From Gymnogyps californianus (lineage: Eukaryota > Chordata > Aves > Accipitriformes > Cathartidae): a DNA stretch of 64,000 nucleotides. Below the pieces are notes generated by a model. It worked only from the letters and a program-made list of their open reading frames with translations, ran no database searches and was not told the DNA's origin. A program made the position numbers and the translations under genes. The stretch lies in NCBI RefSeq assembly GCF_018139145.2, contig NC_059478.1, positions 1,550,001 to 1,614,000 of the forward strand. The letters run 5' to 3'. Shown piece after piece: positions 35,897 to 49,200 of this stretch; position 1 is the first letter of the stretch; every line of letters begins with the position of its first letter.

Positions 35897-37380
35897 TTTA
35901 ATAAACCATTATTCTTCAACCTGTAAACTGAATCTGAAATAGCTTTGCCCATGAGTATTAGCAAAATAGCTTGAGGGACATGGGAGGTGTTGCTTCAGCT
36001 CTTTACCTCCAAATTTAATTTATCTTCTGCAGTATCCATCTCATTTTATTATGCTTTGTAGGATATTTACAATTACCTTGATTCCTCTCATCCTAAACTG
36101 GATGAAGAACATTTCTCTGTACTCTTAACAGAGTGGCTCACAAAGTGAAGGCTATGGAATAAAAATAGGGGTGATATAATTAAGCTTGCTATTTTAATGA
36201 AAAACCTGGCACACTTGTAATGTGAAACTCTTTTAGCAAAGCCACCCTCAAATTGTTTCCTCTCTTGGTTGTTTTTCTGATTCTAGTCCCACTCTGCTGA
36301 CTGAAAAAAGTTTCTATCTCTGAGACTTTTGCTGTGTTCCCTGAGTTGCAGTGTCTTGGTGTATGCTGATGTCAATGGCGTGTGTCAAGGAATGTCCGTG
36401 ATTTCTGATTGCAATCACTGTTTTATACTGGCTAATAAACAGCCCTTTAGTTTAATGATTTCTAAAACTCTCCTCTTCTTTGTTGCAGCTATTTGACATT
36501 CTTCAATGTACCTTGAATGTACAGAATAACGTACCTTTCACTTGACTGTACATTCTATATCAATCTGCATAGTAAAACCACATATTGCACAAATATCTGA
36601 ACAGGTTTATTTCTGGGTCTTATCTGAAACCAAGCAGAGTAATTAAACAGCTTGAGATGCCAGTTGGTTTAGGCTGACTGATTCTCAACCTCTTCTTCTG
36701 TAATATTAATTCATACATCTAAATTATATATTTCTATATACGTCTGCATTTCTATATACATATTGTGTATGTTCATATCCACATTTGCATAGGAATGTTT
36801 TATGCATAACTGCATTTCCTTCTGCATTGCATACTAACACTTTTTTTCAACTCTCCTACCTCTCATATGACCATCACCAGTGCCATTTAAACTATAAGAT
36901 ATCTGGAACATGGAAATTGTCTTCATAATACACCTGTGGAAAGAACACATCAGTTATGTTAGAAACAAACGTTGAAAATTTTAGTACTTGCAGCACAAGC
37001 TACTCATTCACGGCTTCATTTTCCCATTGTATTGAGGAACTCAACACGAGCCAAATTCTAAGTTGAAGAGTAAGACTTACTTGCTGTGAAAGAATATAAA
37101 AAAGTCTCTCAAATGTAACAAAGACTATATAACACTGTATAGTAAAGACTGTATAGCTAGGCTGATGAAGTATCTGCCTCTCTAATACTGCTTGCTATAG
37201 CTTTCTCATAGTATTCCTGAAGCAGAAGACAGCCTGCAGTTAAAGAGCAAATGTGTTAAATTTAAAATCTTGGTTATGGACAAAAAGGAAATAAACCTCA
37301 TATGTAACGCCAGGAACTTATTCTTGGTATGACTGAAATCTTAACAGGAATTTGTATTGGACCAGTTCTATTACAGAGAA
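35897..37380. other. Noncoding DNA
   Basis: AT-rich. No recognised gene or repeat apart from short TA/ATAC-rich steps near 36720-36780. Confidence 0.5.
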
Positions 37381-37482
37381 AAGGAAGGAAGGAAGGAAGG
37401 AAGGAAGGAAGGAAGGAAGGAAGGAAGGAGGGAAGGAAGGAAGGAAGGAAGGAAGGAAGGAAGGAAGGAAGGAAGGAAGGAA
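37381..37482. repeat. (GGAA)n microsatellite
   Basis: About 100 bases of GGAA repeat with a single interruption (aaggaggg near 37425-37433). The purine strand is on the + strand. The minus-strand reading frames rich in Ser-Phe-Leu-Pro over this stretch are artefacts of the repeat. Confidence 0.97.
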
Positions 37483-40400
37483 ATAGTAATGCAAAAGAAG
37501 TGTAAGCAATAATAATACAGTTTAAATTGTTGAACACACACTTCCTAGTAACTCCCCATTTTTCCCTGGTGCTATCTATGTTCACTCTTCCACTGCACCT
37601 CTGTGTGTCCTAAGGTTGATGACTTCAGACTGGCAGAGAGACAAGTGGTGCAAGTTGTCAGCATCCCCATGTCCTTCACCAGCAGGAGTAGGATATTCTT
37701 CCTCACTCTGAGAGCCACTAAGCATCATCTTTAAGCATTTGCTAATGTGTTCTGTGCCTCGGTCTTTCTTCATTCATCTGCAGCTCTGCTAGGTATGTTG
37801 AGTACGTGTTCTTTGCCCACTTTGTTACCCCTAAAACTGGTTTGGCTCAACTCCCAGGTCAGCATTTCTTTGTCTGACCTTTGGGTGATTGGCTTATAGA
37901 CCTGAGGTCTCCAGTGCCAGTCTGTATCCCATTTTTAATCACCCCATCCCTGTGCTCCTCTACATGCCATCTTGTGTTACCACTTTCAATGCTCCCTCAA
38001 TTATACTGTGTTTATATCCCTCTACGCTACAGCATTACGTTAGTCATAAAGATTCTCTTCAACATAGAATAACTACTTTTCACTACTGTCTATACAGAAA
38101 ATTGTGGTTCTACCAAAGAAACATAAGCAAAACAAGAAAGATAGAGCTACATAGTCATTAGAAGCATTGCTGTCAGCTCAGCACATTGAAATCAAGCTCC
38201 ATGAAAATTAGGACAAGTTCAGACAAAGTAAGCCTGACAAGCTTCAGTCCAGAGTCCTTGGAAAATCAGTAAAAAACCTGTGGCTTCTTGCTGCCAATGA
38301 CAATACAATTGGCTTGTCTACGGGGTACAAATACAGCCAGGGAACAGGAGTAGGGATGAGAGAGTTAAGGAGTCATAATCCTTGGACATGGAGGAGTATA
38401 CTGAATGTAGGAGCAGATACATAAAGAGTTGATGTTCTGGTTTCTCAGTGGAAATGGCAGATCCCATTGGGTGATTGCACAATAAAACTTACAGAAAAAA
38501 GTCTGTTCAAGGCAACAGATATTAACAGTACAATGGAACTGGAAAAACTAATTGAATGCATGTGTGCATATGGTTTTTTTAATTTTATTTTCAGGTTTCT
38601 TTTTGTATTTTTCCATTAAGCTGGAAGGTATTTCTCTCTTTTAATACAATCTTCTCTGATTAGTGCTGCAAGAATAAACTGGTATTTGCAACACCTCTGA
38701 TTTCATATGTGTAATGGTCTGTTGTTAGAAGGTTGGATGATTACACTATTAAGCATTTAGGTCTCCATTCATTTCCAGTATTAAAAGGACATTTTTTTTT
38801 TCACAGTCTAGCTAAGGAATATTGGTTGATCTGCACTTGAGAAGAGATGACAGCTTTCTAATTAGAATTGTTTTAAAAAAATTCCATTTCACTGAACAGG
38901 TGACCTGCACTTATTAAACATTTCTCTGTTGATTTGAAAAATAGCCGTGATCATTTAAGCATGATTATACAGAGCTATTTTCGACACTTTATTTTCCACA
39001 ACTGGCGCTTATAAGGGCTAAGAAAAATTAAGAAAGACTGTTACCAAGACAAGCTGGACAGACTGAGCAAATAGCTCTATACACCAACGAGTTCAAATAC
39101 TTTTGACTGAGTAATCCACAACATGTTTGCAATCTAATACTCGGTGGGGAGGAGGAGGAACAGATTTTTGAGAAAGGACATGGAAGAAATCGCATACATG
39201 CACATGCACTGTGAACACTCTTTCAGGAGTTAGCTAGTACATGTCATCAAAAAACATCCAATATTGGAGGAGAAACCTTAAAATATCACAGAAGTAGTAT
39301 TCTTTCATTATGTGAATTCTTACAGTGCTGCAAGTATGTAGAAAGGTACTTTTTTTTTTACTTTTAAACAAGTAAAATGTGAGTAGCCTGACAGTCTACT
39401 TGCAAATTCTGTGTAGACAATATACTGTTCAATGTTAGAGAGTTTGACACAAATCATGCAACTGATGCTATTTTAGTGCTGGGTGCTAGATATTAGCTAT
39501 ACACGCTAGCATTCATTAGAGGGTTTTTTTCTCAGGTGCTGCATTTTACACTATGGAAACATTAGCACTACAATTGATAAACAACTCCTAAGTGGACCAG
39601 AAAGTCTTATTCCAAGGCTCAGCAGCTGCAGTGTGCTGTCATTGCCTCTTGTTATTTTACCCATGAAAGTTTCAGTTTCATCACCTCTGGGACCCAGACA
39701 AGAGATAATTTTTATTCCTCCTTAGTATTCATTTTCTGAAATAACAATCTGAGTGGTACCATTAAACTATCTGGTGCAGCACCACTGCTGTTTGCAAACT
39801 GTTTCACATTTTAAGTAGTCACAATGAAAGCTTTCAAAAAGCAGAGTCAGCTCTTGCAAAATCAAACAATAACAATATACGCACAGTTCTCCAGAAATTA
39901 GCATCTATTTCTAATTCTGAATGTGTTCTTTTGACTTTCCTTTCAGCAAAAGACTGAGGTTAAAATGCTTGCCTCATTTCAGTATTCTTTTCTTTTTTTT
40001 TTAGTTTAACAGGCTAAATACAAATATAATACTGACTCCTTTCAAGGGTGCTTTATTATTTTGACAGACCTCAAGCAGCATCTCGGATCAGCAGTAGCAA
40101 AGCCCTAGCAGTTACATGTTCAACACAGCGAACTGCTTAAACTCCAGCACAATAGACTACAGCCCACTGCCTGTGTCAAAGGTGTATCAAAATAGATACA
40201 ACACAGACAATCAGATGTTTAGCTGCAATTTTTTTTCTTGGAAATCCATCTCACAAAAGAAGTTGGGATAACAGTGTTAAGATAATACAGGGGTCATGTT
40301 TGGTTGGGTTTTTTTTCCCCTCCAAACATGAACAGGTCTGTTCCTGTTTTACTGTGAAAGTGAACTCCTACATTGCTGACCTGAGTTCCTGCCTTGGGCT

Positions 40401-43400
40401 TCTTCTGGCATAAAGATTGCAAACTTACACAATTTCAGTGTCCCTATTCAATTTGAAGCCTGTACAAGATATTTTGGGCCTTTCCTTTCCAAAATGAAGC
40501 TTTTAAAAAGGTACCATTGCTCAAAGTATACACAGACCTATTTAATATTGGCTGATGCACTGCTACTTTTTGAGAAGTTAGGAATAAAGCTATATAGTAC
40601 AAAGGAGGATGTACTACCCGAAAGTGATAGTTATTCAATCACATTCAATTGCTTCTTTATATCACTTCAATGAAAAAGCTTATTGTATCTTTTCACCATC
40701 CCAAATTAGGCTTGAACTAGAGATAAGCTAAGTTCTTTGAAATATAAAATGTATAAGCATAGGAGAAAGAAGCAGCCCAATGTTGCTGGCTAATGTCTTT
40801 CTGAATAGTGTAACTTGCATATGCATGGAAAATCTGCCTTGTATTTTTACCTTGTACATTCTTCCCCATCTTGAGAATATGAATCAGACATCTTAATGAC
40901 AGTCACTCATCTAAACCCAGTATTAGGGTAGGATAGACAGCAAAGAAGTTGGAGGAAGAAAATGTGTTACAGATGAAACAACCAAACAGCCAGAGCAATT
41001 CTCCTGCAATGTGAGGAGTGTGCAAAGCTGTTTGCTCACTACACAGACCTGGAAGCACCATGTCAAGCTGTGCTGTGCATCCGCACTCATTGTTTTAGGA
41101 ACAAAGAGTGGAATAAGCAGCCACCGTCATAGTGTCTCGGAGAAATCAGATTAAGTTGGTTTAAAAGAGATGCTATTCCTCCACATGTTCCAATGGCCGA
41201 GCTCTATTTATTTGTCATAGAATATCAGTAAGATTTTTTACGAGTGATGTGAGACGTAATTTCCATGACTTCATTTTAGCAACCAATGCATTTAGGAAAT
41301 CAAGACAAAGTGGTCAAGATTTTTTTTAGTATTTTTTTATGGTAACAACGAGAAATATGGATGTTATTTTAAAATAGTACAGAAACGGAAGTACCTTTTG
41401 CTACCAGTTTTATTCTACAAATTATAAAATGTGGGTCTAGTCTTTTAGATGTTTTCATTTAACAGAAAACATTGATCAAAGCCCCTTTTTCTTAGGACCT
41501 ACAACAGCAAAACAAGAAATATCTCCAAGGAGGGAATTGCTTCATATCCCAACCTGTCATTGAAGAAACAAATTTGGTGCTGGCATGACTGATTTTTAAG
41601 CCCAAAACTGGAGGGAAAAAAGGAAATATTAAAATCAAAGATGGAAAATTATTTTTAAGAAATGTTCAGCTTTCAAACAACATAGCTTACTATGCCAGAG
41701 AAAACATCACAGGGAAAAATGCTGTAAATGGAGAGGGTGATCATCCAAAACTGCCTGTCATCTAATCTCTTATTTGAACATACCATGAGGGAAAGAATAA
41801 CATGGTATAGCCATACAGTTATATTATTAGTATCATATTGGTACCTGTCTGTCAGGAGTTATCCTAGAAAACTGGCATTTTAAAACAAATAGCAAGCCAG
41901 GTTAAAGATAAAGGTGCAGCAGAGAGATGTTGGTTATTTTCCAGAGACTTATTATTGAGAGGGAAAAAAAAAGTAAATATTCTGAATTTGAATTTCTGCC
42001 AGCAAGCGTAGCAGATAAATACTGGATAGACACCAAATGATTTCCAGCTAGGAAAAGTAATGCTGTCTACTGAGAGGAAAACTTCCCTTTAGCTCATCAG
42101 ATTGAGCTGCTAGTTATAGCCTACAAGGATGTCCTCAAACCTCAGCTGAAGGGATGTGCAAAATCTTCAGATAGCAAGTCCAGTCACTAGATGGCAGAAT
42201 CTTCTAATTAGTTAAGTGTGATTTGTTATTTAACCACTTCTGGGAGCAAACCTGTTTCTTAGTTATGAGAGCGGTGCAGCAAGTCGTTCTGACCTTCAGT
42301 TATGCAGTAGACCACAAATCTTTGCTACTCAATCCAGTCACAAGTTTTTATCATTTAGTAGTTTTTCCCAGCTATCCCTTCAAGGGGAAAAAATATTTTA
42401 TGTTATGTAAATTACTTTCAAGCAAGCACAGAGTAGTGCTACACTAGGAATTCTGGCTCTTACTTTCAAATGCCTCAGTAGGGGTTTGGAGGCCAAATTT
42501 TAAGACTTTGTGAAAATCTTTCTACAATGCACACTCAAATTTGTTTGGTAGTGTTTGACTTAGTACCTTACAGTGCTCATCCAATTGGTGGGCAATAAGG
42601 GAATCTAACAAAAATTTGAAATCCATAAGAAAAACATGGGTTTTCTTATGATTTACATTTTTGTGGCAATGTGAAAATGAAAGCAGATCAATCTGCCCAG
42701 ATGGGTAGAAAGTAGGCAGAGTTTTACTCAGCTCTACATGCAGTGATATCAACTGTGAATGGTGATAGGTGGGAACCTATGCGTTTCTGAGTTTCACTGC
42801 CTGTCTTTACGCCTGTGGGCAAATACTGCTACTCCAGATTGTAAAGTCCTTTGTGCCTTAAGTGATGTGCCAAAGTCACACAAGGAAACTCCAGAGGAGC
42901 AGAAACTTAAACCCAAATTTCCCCAGTGCCAGCTGCAGACACTCGGTTGGTTGAGTGGATGTTTACTCTTCTTCCATTTTGGCCATGGAAAAAGTAAGCG
43001 AAGTTACAAATTGTGCAGAGGGTTATATCACATTATATGAAACCTTTATGTAGAGGAATCTTAAAAGACAAGGCCTAGAATTAATATGTGCATTCAAAAG
43101 ACCCTCCTACAGTAAGAGTTCAGTTAAAAGCAAAAGCAGAGGACGTGCACTTAGCTAGAAGGGAGGGTGGTGACACCAAGGAATAATAACTCCGACAGCT
43201 AAGGAGAGAAAAGGGACCAAAAAGCAACTAGCAAAAAAGCCCTAAATGATTGCTGCAGAAATTTCAGCAGAGTTCTCTCTGGTACAGACAAGTATTGCCT
43301 AACGCAGCAGAAAGTCTATTGACTTCATTTATTCATTTTTTAATAAATGATGCAGCAGTGTTTACAATGCAATGAGCATTTTTAGATCATAGCTGCAATA

Positions 43401-44244
43401 TTTATCAAGGTGCTACGAAATGTGTCACTTAGAAGCCTCACATGGCTTTTGCATCTCATCCAGTTATGACCTTTCTAAGCGGTTGACTAACAATTAATTG
43501 AAGAACAGCTAACATGGCTGAAATAATATTATTTACAGACAGTTATGGATAATACTAGTTACTTAAAATTGTTTTGCTACATGCCAGAATTTCTCTGTTT
43601 GAATACAGATAAGCTATAGATACATCTTGGGACACTAAAGACCAAGTTGCCTGTTACAGCTTTGTTGATCTAACAGCTTACCACTACTAAAAGAGGGCAG
43701 TTTCTTTCCTTCTCTTACTTTCTCCACTATGTCAGCAATCATCAGATCCTCTGCACAATCAGTACAACTTGCTGGGCTGGTAAAAAAAAAAAAAAAACTT
43801 CACCTGGCAAAATTAAATCATTGGGTTAGCAAACTGAATCAGCTCCAAACAAAAGGTCAGAGTGGAAAGTCACAGCCAAGAGACTAAGGGAAAGGTGAAA
43901 GGACTATCCATTCTGGAGTGGGAATTTGCTAGATTAGCTCAAGTGTATTTTCACTGAAATGTCTGTTTTATGTAAGTCAGTGAAAGAGACCCCAGACTCT
44001 GATTATACATCAACTCGTGAATCTGCAGTTCCTGAATCTCTAAGTAGGACACTACTTCAGCGAACTTTCTGGGAGACTCAAGTGACAAAAAATCCCAGTA
44101 TTTTGATATTTGCATAGGTTTTGTAATACTCCTTACAAGTTCAGATCAGGCTGTTAATCTTCTGCTTCTATTCCATTCTCAAAACACAGCAGGAACTCCA
44201 GAGTGCGGCATTACCAGATCTAAGAAGCATTAAATGTAGCGTTA
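37483..44244. other. Long noncoding stretch
   Basis: About 6.8 kb with no gene and no recognised mobile element, the longest repeat-poor part of the window. Sub-segments at 38800-39010, 41130-41310 and 43260-43530 have the mixed, homeodomain-motif-rich composition often seen in conserved noncoding elements. A poly-A run is at 43782-43797. The repeat-poor state could reflect constraint, but conservation cannot be judged from one sequence. Confidence 0.45.
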
Positions 44245-44900
44245 AGTGATTTAGTGACAGGGGACACAGATAAGGAAGTGGTACTCAGTGCCTTCTTTGC
44301 CTTCAGTCATCACCAGTGAGGTCTCTCAGATCCCTGAGCTTAATGGAGTCCAAGAAGAGCTACCAGCAGTGGATGAGGATAGAGTCAGGGTTTACTTGAG
44401 ATAGCTTGACCCATGCAAGTCCATGGGACCCACCAGGCTGCATATGGGGGTACTGAGAGAGCTGGAAGGTGTCCTTGCAATACCACTCACTGTCATCTTT
44501 GTTAGGTTGTGGAGATCAGGGCAGGTCTCCCAATCACTGAAGAGAAGGAAAATTACAGTCACCTTTAAAATGGGTCAAAAGGATAATTCAGGGAACTGTG
44601 AGTTCCCTGGAGCCTTCACTTTGTTCCCTGGAAAAATCAAAGAGCGAGTCCTCATGGAACTGTTTCTGGACACAAGACAGAGAAAAGGGTGACTGGGAAC
44701 AGTCAGCATGGATTTACAAAGTTTACCAAAGATAAATCATGCCTGATCAACCTGATAGCCTTACAGGATAAAATGATTGGATCTGAGGATGAAGGGAGAT
44801 CAGTGACTTTACAATGTTTTTGTACACCGCCTCCTACAATATTCTTTTATTCAAGCTGGCACATTACAGACTGGATGGGTGAGAAGCCACATGGGTAATG
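44245..44900 (+). mobile_element. CR1 ORF2 fragment
   Basis: A CR1 LINE piece covering the middle of ORF2 on the + strand. Recognisable steps are gaggtctctcagatccctga near 44318, 'catgcaagtccatgggaccc' near 44412, a 'agtcagcatggatttacaaa' block near 44701 and 'catgcctgatcaacctgata' near 44738. The last two encode the GSQHGFTK...SCLINLIALQDK stretch typical of CR1 reverse transcriptase. Frameshifts and stops break it, and the 3' tail is absent. Its right end lies close to repeat copy B, which may have inserted there or may mark the deletion edge. Confidence 0.85.
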
Positions 44901-44945
44901 TGACAATGTGTGTGTCTTGTAGCTGCATATGTGTGTATATGACTG

Positions 44946-44985
44946 TATATATATATATATTTACACATATATAGATATATATGAA
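44946..44985. repeat. TA-rich simple repeat
   Basis: Alternating TA with TACACATA interruptions at the junction between the CR1 fragment and repeat copy B. Confidence 0.8.
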
Positions 44986-45800
44986 TATACATATTAGTTA
45001 ATGAATTAGAGCACTATGGTGTATTGAGAAAACCAAGAGCTCAGGACAGCTTTAAACTTTAAAACTAAATATTTTTAAATTCATTTATTAACAACACACT
45101 TTGTTTTAATGGTTAGTTCTTATACTTACTAATCAACAGTACTTTCAGTTAGTAACATCACTATGTATAGAAAACTGTTACTCTTAAACGCTTATAACCT
45201 AAATACTACAGAGCTAATGCTATGTAGAGAGCACAGATGACTTACAGTCCTTGTTGGTTTTAGTGGCTGAGGTCAAGCTGGTCAGGCTTGAGATCTCTTT
45301 GATGAGAGGAGTCAGTATTGCTACAGGCTGGTCGGTTTGTTCTCCTTCCTTGCTCCCTGATGTTTTTATGTTGCATGTTTGCATCCCTCCCAAAAGGGAG
45401 ATCTCAACTACTCCTGATACTACTTATTTTGTATTTGCTTTTGGCAGTTCAACTTCTTGTGTATTGGGTAGGATGTCCCTTTTGCTTATCTTGTTCTTTA
45501 TCTTGCAACTGTTTGTTTTCTGGATGCCTCATGTGCACCTGCACACATCTTTACTCCTTTGGTTGTTAAATTACTCACGTAACTATTTGAAATGTTTATA
45601 CATTGTGTCTGGGTATGCCATAACATTTACAAAATACTTGTATACTGTTATTCATTATACTGTTTTAATATGCTAATATTTGGCTTCAAGGCAAAGTAGT
45701 ATTAATTGTATCCTGATTGATGAACTTCTAATTTATATGTGGCCTCTGTTTCGGCTACATGCAGCATACTGTTTGAAAATTATTGCATAGAAGCCCATCA
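44970..45800 (+). repeat. Dispersed repeat family 1, copy B
   Basis: Partner of copy A (9845-10690, minus strand). Shared blocks on the + strand include ggctgaggtcaagctggtca near 45266, 'cttgagatctctttgatgag' near 45287, 'gggagatctcaactactcct' near 45396, 'tgtgtctgggtatgccataa' near 45604 and 'tatactgttttaatatgcta' near 45656. The 141-codon frame at 45251-45676 lies in the repeat. It shares only short stretches with the frame in copy A, so it is not evidence of a preserved protein. The two copies sit about 35 kb apart in opposite orientation. The family is unknown to me. Confidence 0.75.
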
Positions 45801-46936
45801 GTGCAGAACAGTTCCACCTTATTCTGAAAAGAAAGATGAATGTTCACAAAAGATTCTTAGACAAATATCATCTAGTGCTTGTTCAGATCCCTGTGTTTTG
45901 GTTGATACCATTAGCTACAGGCTAGGGATCTGCAAACTTTGGTTACTGAAATTATGCAGGTATACTCAGGACCACAGTAGTGGATAGATTTAGTTATAAT
46001 ACCTATTTCATTGGGAAACTCAAGTTGCATGAATATAGATAATCGGATAATATGGCATAATATTATAGATATTGAATAATATTAGATTTTGGATAATATA
46101 ATGCTCCAGTTCTGCTACCTTTATTGACTGAAAAGTTGCTAAGTCTCATTACTTCTATCACCAGTTTTCAAATCTGGTGTTTTATTCTTAAGTCACCAAA
46201 TACTAAGTTAGATGATTATGTGGAAGCCTCATTTCTTTTAAAAACAAAAATAAGAATGTCCAACATTCATGGTTCCGAAACCCAACCTGGAAGGAAATAA
46301 AAAGATCTCCAAGCCTCCCTAAATCTTATTTTGGTTCCTTCAGTTCCTGGAACTGTCCATGGAAGTGCGTTGGGCGCCCATCTGTCATTCTCCATCCTGT
46401 CAGCTGGTCTTTGAATCACAACAAGAGTAAATGCAAGGGGGGAAATATCCATCAGCATAGAGGTTTTCCCTCTCTTAACTGTACTTTGCCTTGGACACTT
46501 TTTCAGCTTACAGTTATGAGAATTACATGTCTTATGGATTTGCTCATCATGATAAGCAATGCATAAAGTACCTCGGGCAATACCTCAATTCTTCAGAGAT
46601 GACCTTAGTGAAGACCTTATAAGGTGTTGTCTTCGGACATACATCTTCCTACTCCAACACTAATTAGATAAAAAGGATAAATAAAACTTGTTTAATGCTT
46701 TTTAGAGCAGCAGAAATAACAATTTGAGGATCAGTAAAGATATGTGGATCAATGTGGATCATGGACTAAAGCCTACCCAAAAGCATCACGCAGATTTGTG
46801 AGACCTTGACTACATCTGTCCAGCTCTAACTGGCTAGGTTAATCCAGTAATTGCTTCCAGAGAAGTAACAGATTAATATGCTGATTTAACATTTTCCATA
46901 TTCATGATATTTGTAGCACGTTTGCAGACCAGAAGG
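45801..46936. other. Noncoding DNA with AT-rich tandem patch
   Basis: At about 46036-46102 a GATAATAT/ATTGAATAATAT-type motif recurs several times as a degenerate AT-rich tandem repeat. Otherwise nothing is recognised. Confidence 0.45.
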
Positions 46937-47415
46937 TGATAGAAAACCCAGTGACAACTGCTAATTGGCCTTGGATATGGAGAACATCAAGGAGATTGGC
47001 CTGGTTGTGTGATTAGCAAGGTTATCGGTGGCATATGCTGACAGTCTGATACAGAAAGTAATAAACAGTGAAAACACAAGCACCTCTAGGGGAAACACAT
47101 CCATGGGCATCCAACACCACATTGGAAGGCAGAATGGCTGAGCTTCTGATGGAACTGCTACACATGGAAGTTGAGCCGCCAGTCCAGGACCCCAAACATG
47201 CAACGATCAAAGTGAGTGTCCTCTTCCCCTGAGACCACGGTGCTGGTCTGGCACGAGTGTGAAGTGTGTGTATACTGCAGAACAGAGGTCTTCAATTAGA
47301 AATCACTGTCAGTGTGCTATATCCACCCTGCTCAGAAAATAAATTTGAGGTTCTGTAGAAAAGGATTGTGTAATTTTGTTCTTGCAGCCACCCGAGTCCT
47401 CATTTCCCTGTGACA
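46937..47415 (+). repeat. Dispersed repeat family 2, copy D (LTR-like)
   Basis: Partner of copy C at 28065-28580 on the same strand. It starts TGATAG and ends near CTGTGACA, compatible with TG...CA ends. AATAAA at 47338-47343 is followed by T-rich sequence with a 'ttttgttcttgcagccaccc' block, like R/U5 of an LTR. The flanking 5-mers do not match, so a target-site duplication is not supported. The minus-strand frames inside are not coding. Confidence 0.65.
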
Positions 47416-49200
47416 AACTGCTACTCTAATCTGACAAGAAATGCTTAAGCAAAAGAACAGGAAATCTCCAAGTACTTGCATTTTTCCATGATTTTAAATC
47501 ATTCTGCCTATAATGTGACTTGGTTAATGTAAAACTCAACTCCTGTAGTGTACTAGTGGGCATGTATTCCAGAAGTATTTTCAGCTAAATAGAATGGAGG
47601 TTTCCAGGCAACAAAGAATTTGACAAAATCAAGTCCAAAGCAAGTGCATAAGATGCCTACATTTACCTTAAATAAAACCCATAGGCCATCAGAGGAATGC
47701 ATTCTTTATAAAAATTACCATAGATCTTATTCTAAAACAATGTTATTTGAACAATATCTAAACATTTCCCCCCACAAAAGGTTTCTGCATTAACTTCAGA
47801 CTGAACTTGCGTAAAAAAATTTTAGTGTTTGAATATTTAATATTCTAAAATTCGTTAAGTTAGCATTTTTCATTTGTCACTTTAGAGAAGACACTAAGTT
47901 AACTGGATGTCACAAAGCAGAAAGCAAATCTGAAAAATCATGACTACTGTGGCCCAAAGTTACAGCACTAAGAAATGCAGGTTTCCAAACTCAGACATAA
48001 ACAAAAGTGAAATATGACATTACTATGACATGTGCTCAGCTATGGTGGCAGACTAAGTTCAGCGTTTCCTTATTTAGTTTACGGAACTGGTGGGAGAGCT
48101 TTGAAAATGTGTGTAAGGAAATATTTGGACACCAATTCACTTATAGCTGGTGATGTAAATACAATCAGAAGAAATTTATTAGTCAATAAGGTCAAAAATT
48201 TGACAGTGGGGAGGAGACAATGAAGCAAGGTAGAGAAGGCAGCCTTGGTAAGGTGAAGGTAACTGAAGTAAGAGCAATTCATATATCCTTTCTTCCCTGC
48301 CATGATCTGAATGCCTCAGTGAAGCTAAACTGAAAAAAAAAAAAAGAAAAAAAAGAGGGAAAAGATTGCACTGGCCACCATGCATGGATACTGAAGATTC
48401 CCACTCTCCTAGGTATACCTCTACATTGCTAAAAGTTGAGATTTAGGGGCTAGTGAGATCTGCAGACAGAACAACCTTTCATTTTCTTCTTATAGTGCAG
48501 ACAAAGGAGTGAGACGAAGGTTTTTCCCATCTTCAGAGAAAAAGAAAATCTCTTCTACCTTTCATGGATTTTTGTTAGTCATTTTAAAAACATTTATGGG
48601 AAATAAGCCAACAAGTGAAAGATTACTAAATGTACAGACAATTTATTGTAACTTCTGAAATACATTATTGCCTCCTGAATTGTTGAACTTACAGGCAATG
48701 AGAAGAAGAAAAAAAGAAAAAAAGAGGAAAAAAACCCAAACCACCAAGAAAAACACAGTCTGTTTTAAGATATTAGGCTGGAGTAAATTGAGCAGCCCCT
48801 GGTTATAAAAAGAATGCAGGTTTTGCAATGCTGTTACAGTCCTGCCACATTCGTAGAAAAAGTGCTTCTCTGTACCAAAAGCTCAGAAGGTGCTCAGCAC
48901 GTTGATAAAGTAGCTATAAAACAGCAGCAAATTGCAGCTGCCCAGGCCTCTGGGGAATACACATGCAGTCAGTTTGTTACAATTTGGCAATTACTTCTGT
49001 GGCCAAGCACTTTGTTATTAGGGATGTAGAAAAGTGCTTTTTCAGAGAACAGGCAAGACATTAACAAAACCAGCACCGCGAAGCTGCAGGAACAGCACTT
49101 ACCTACACCGCTTACCGTAAAACCAGGAAGAAATCCCCTGATTGCAAGAGGCTTTGAAGCCCTCTGTGATTAGAAAGCAAAAGACCTCTGTTGGGAATGG
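47416..49200. other. Noncoding DNA
   Basis: AT-rich and unique by eye. Poly-A rich stretches lie at 48331-48365 and 48705-48735. Short frames have no domain. A small inverted repeat with 8-9 base arms lies at 49147-49165, just before the GC-rich patch. Confidence 0.45.

Noticed and set aside
37298..37585. 95- and 63-codon minus-strand frames rich in Leu-Pro-Ser-Phe
   Set aside because: They are direct translation of the GGAA microsatellite, with no coding evidence.
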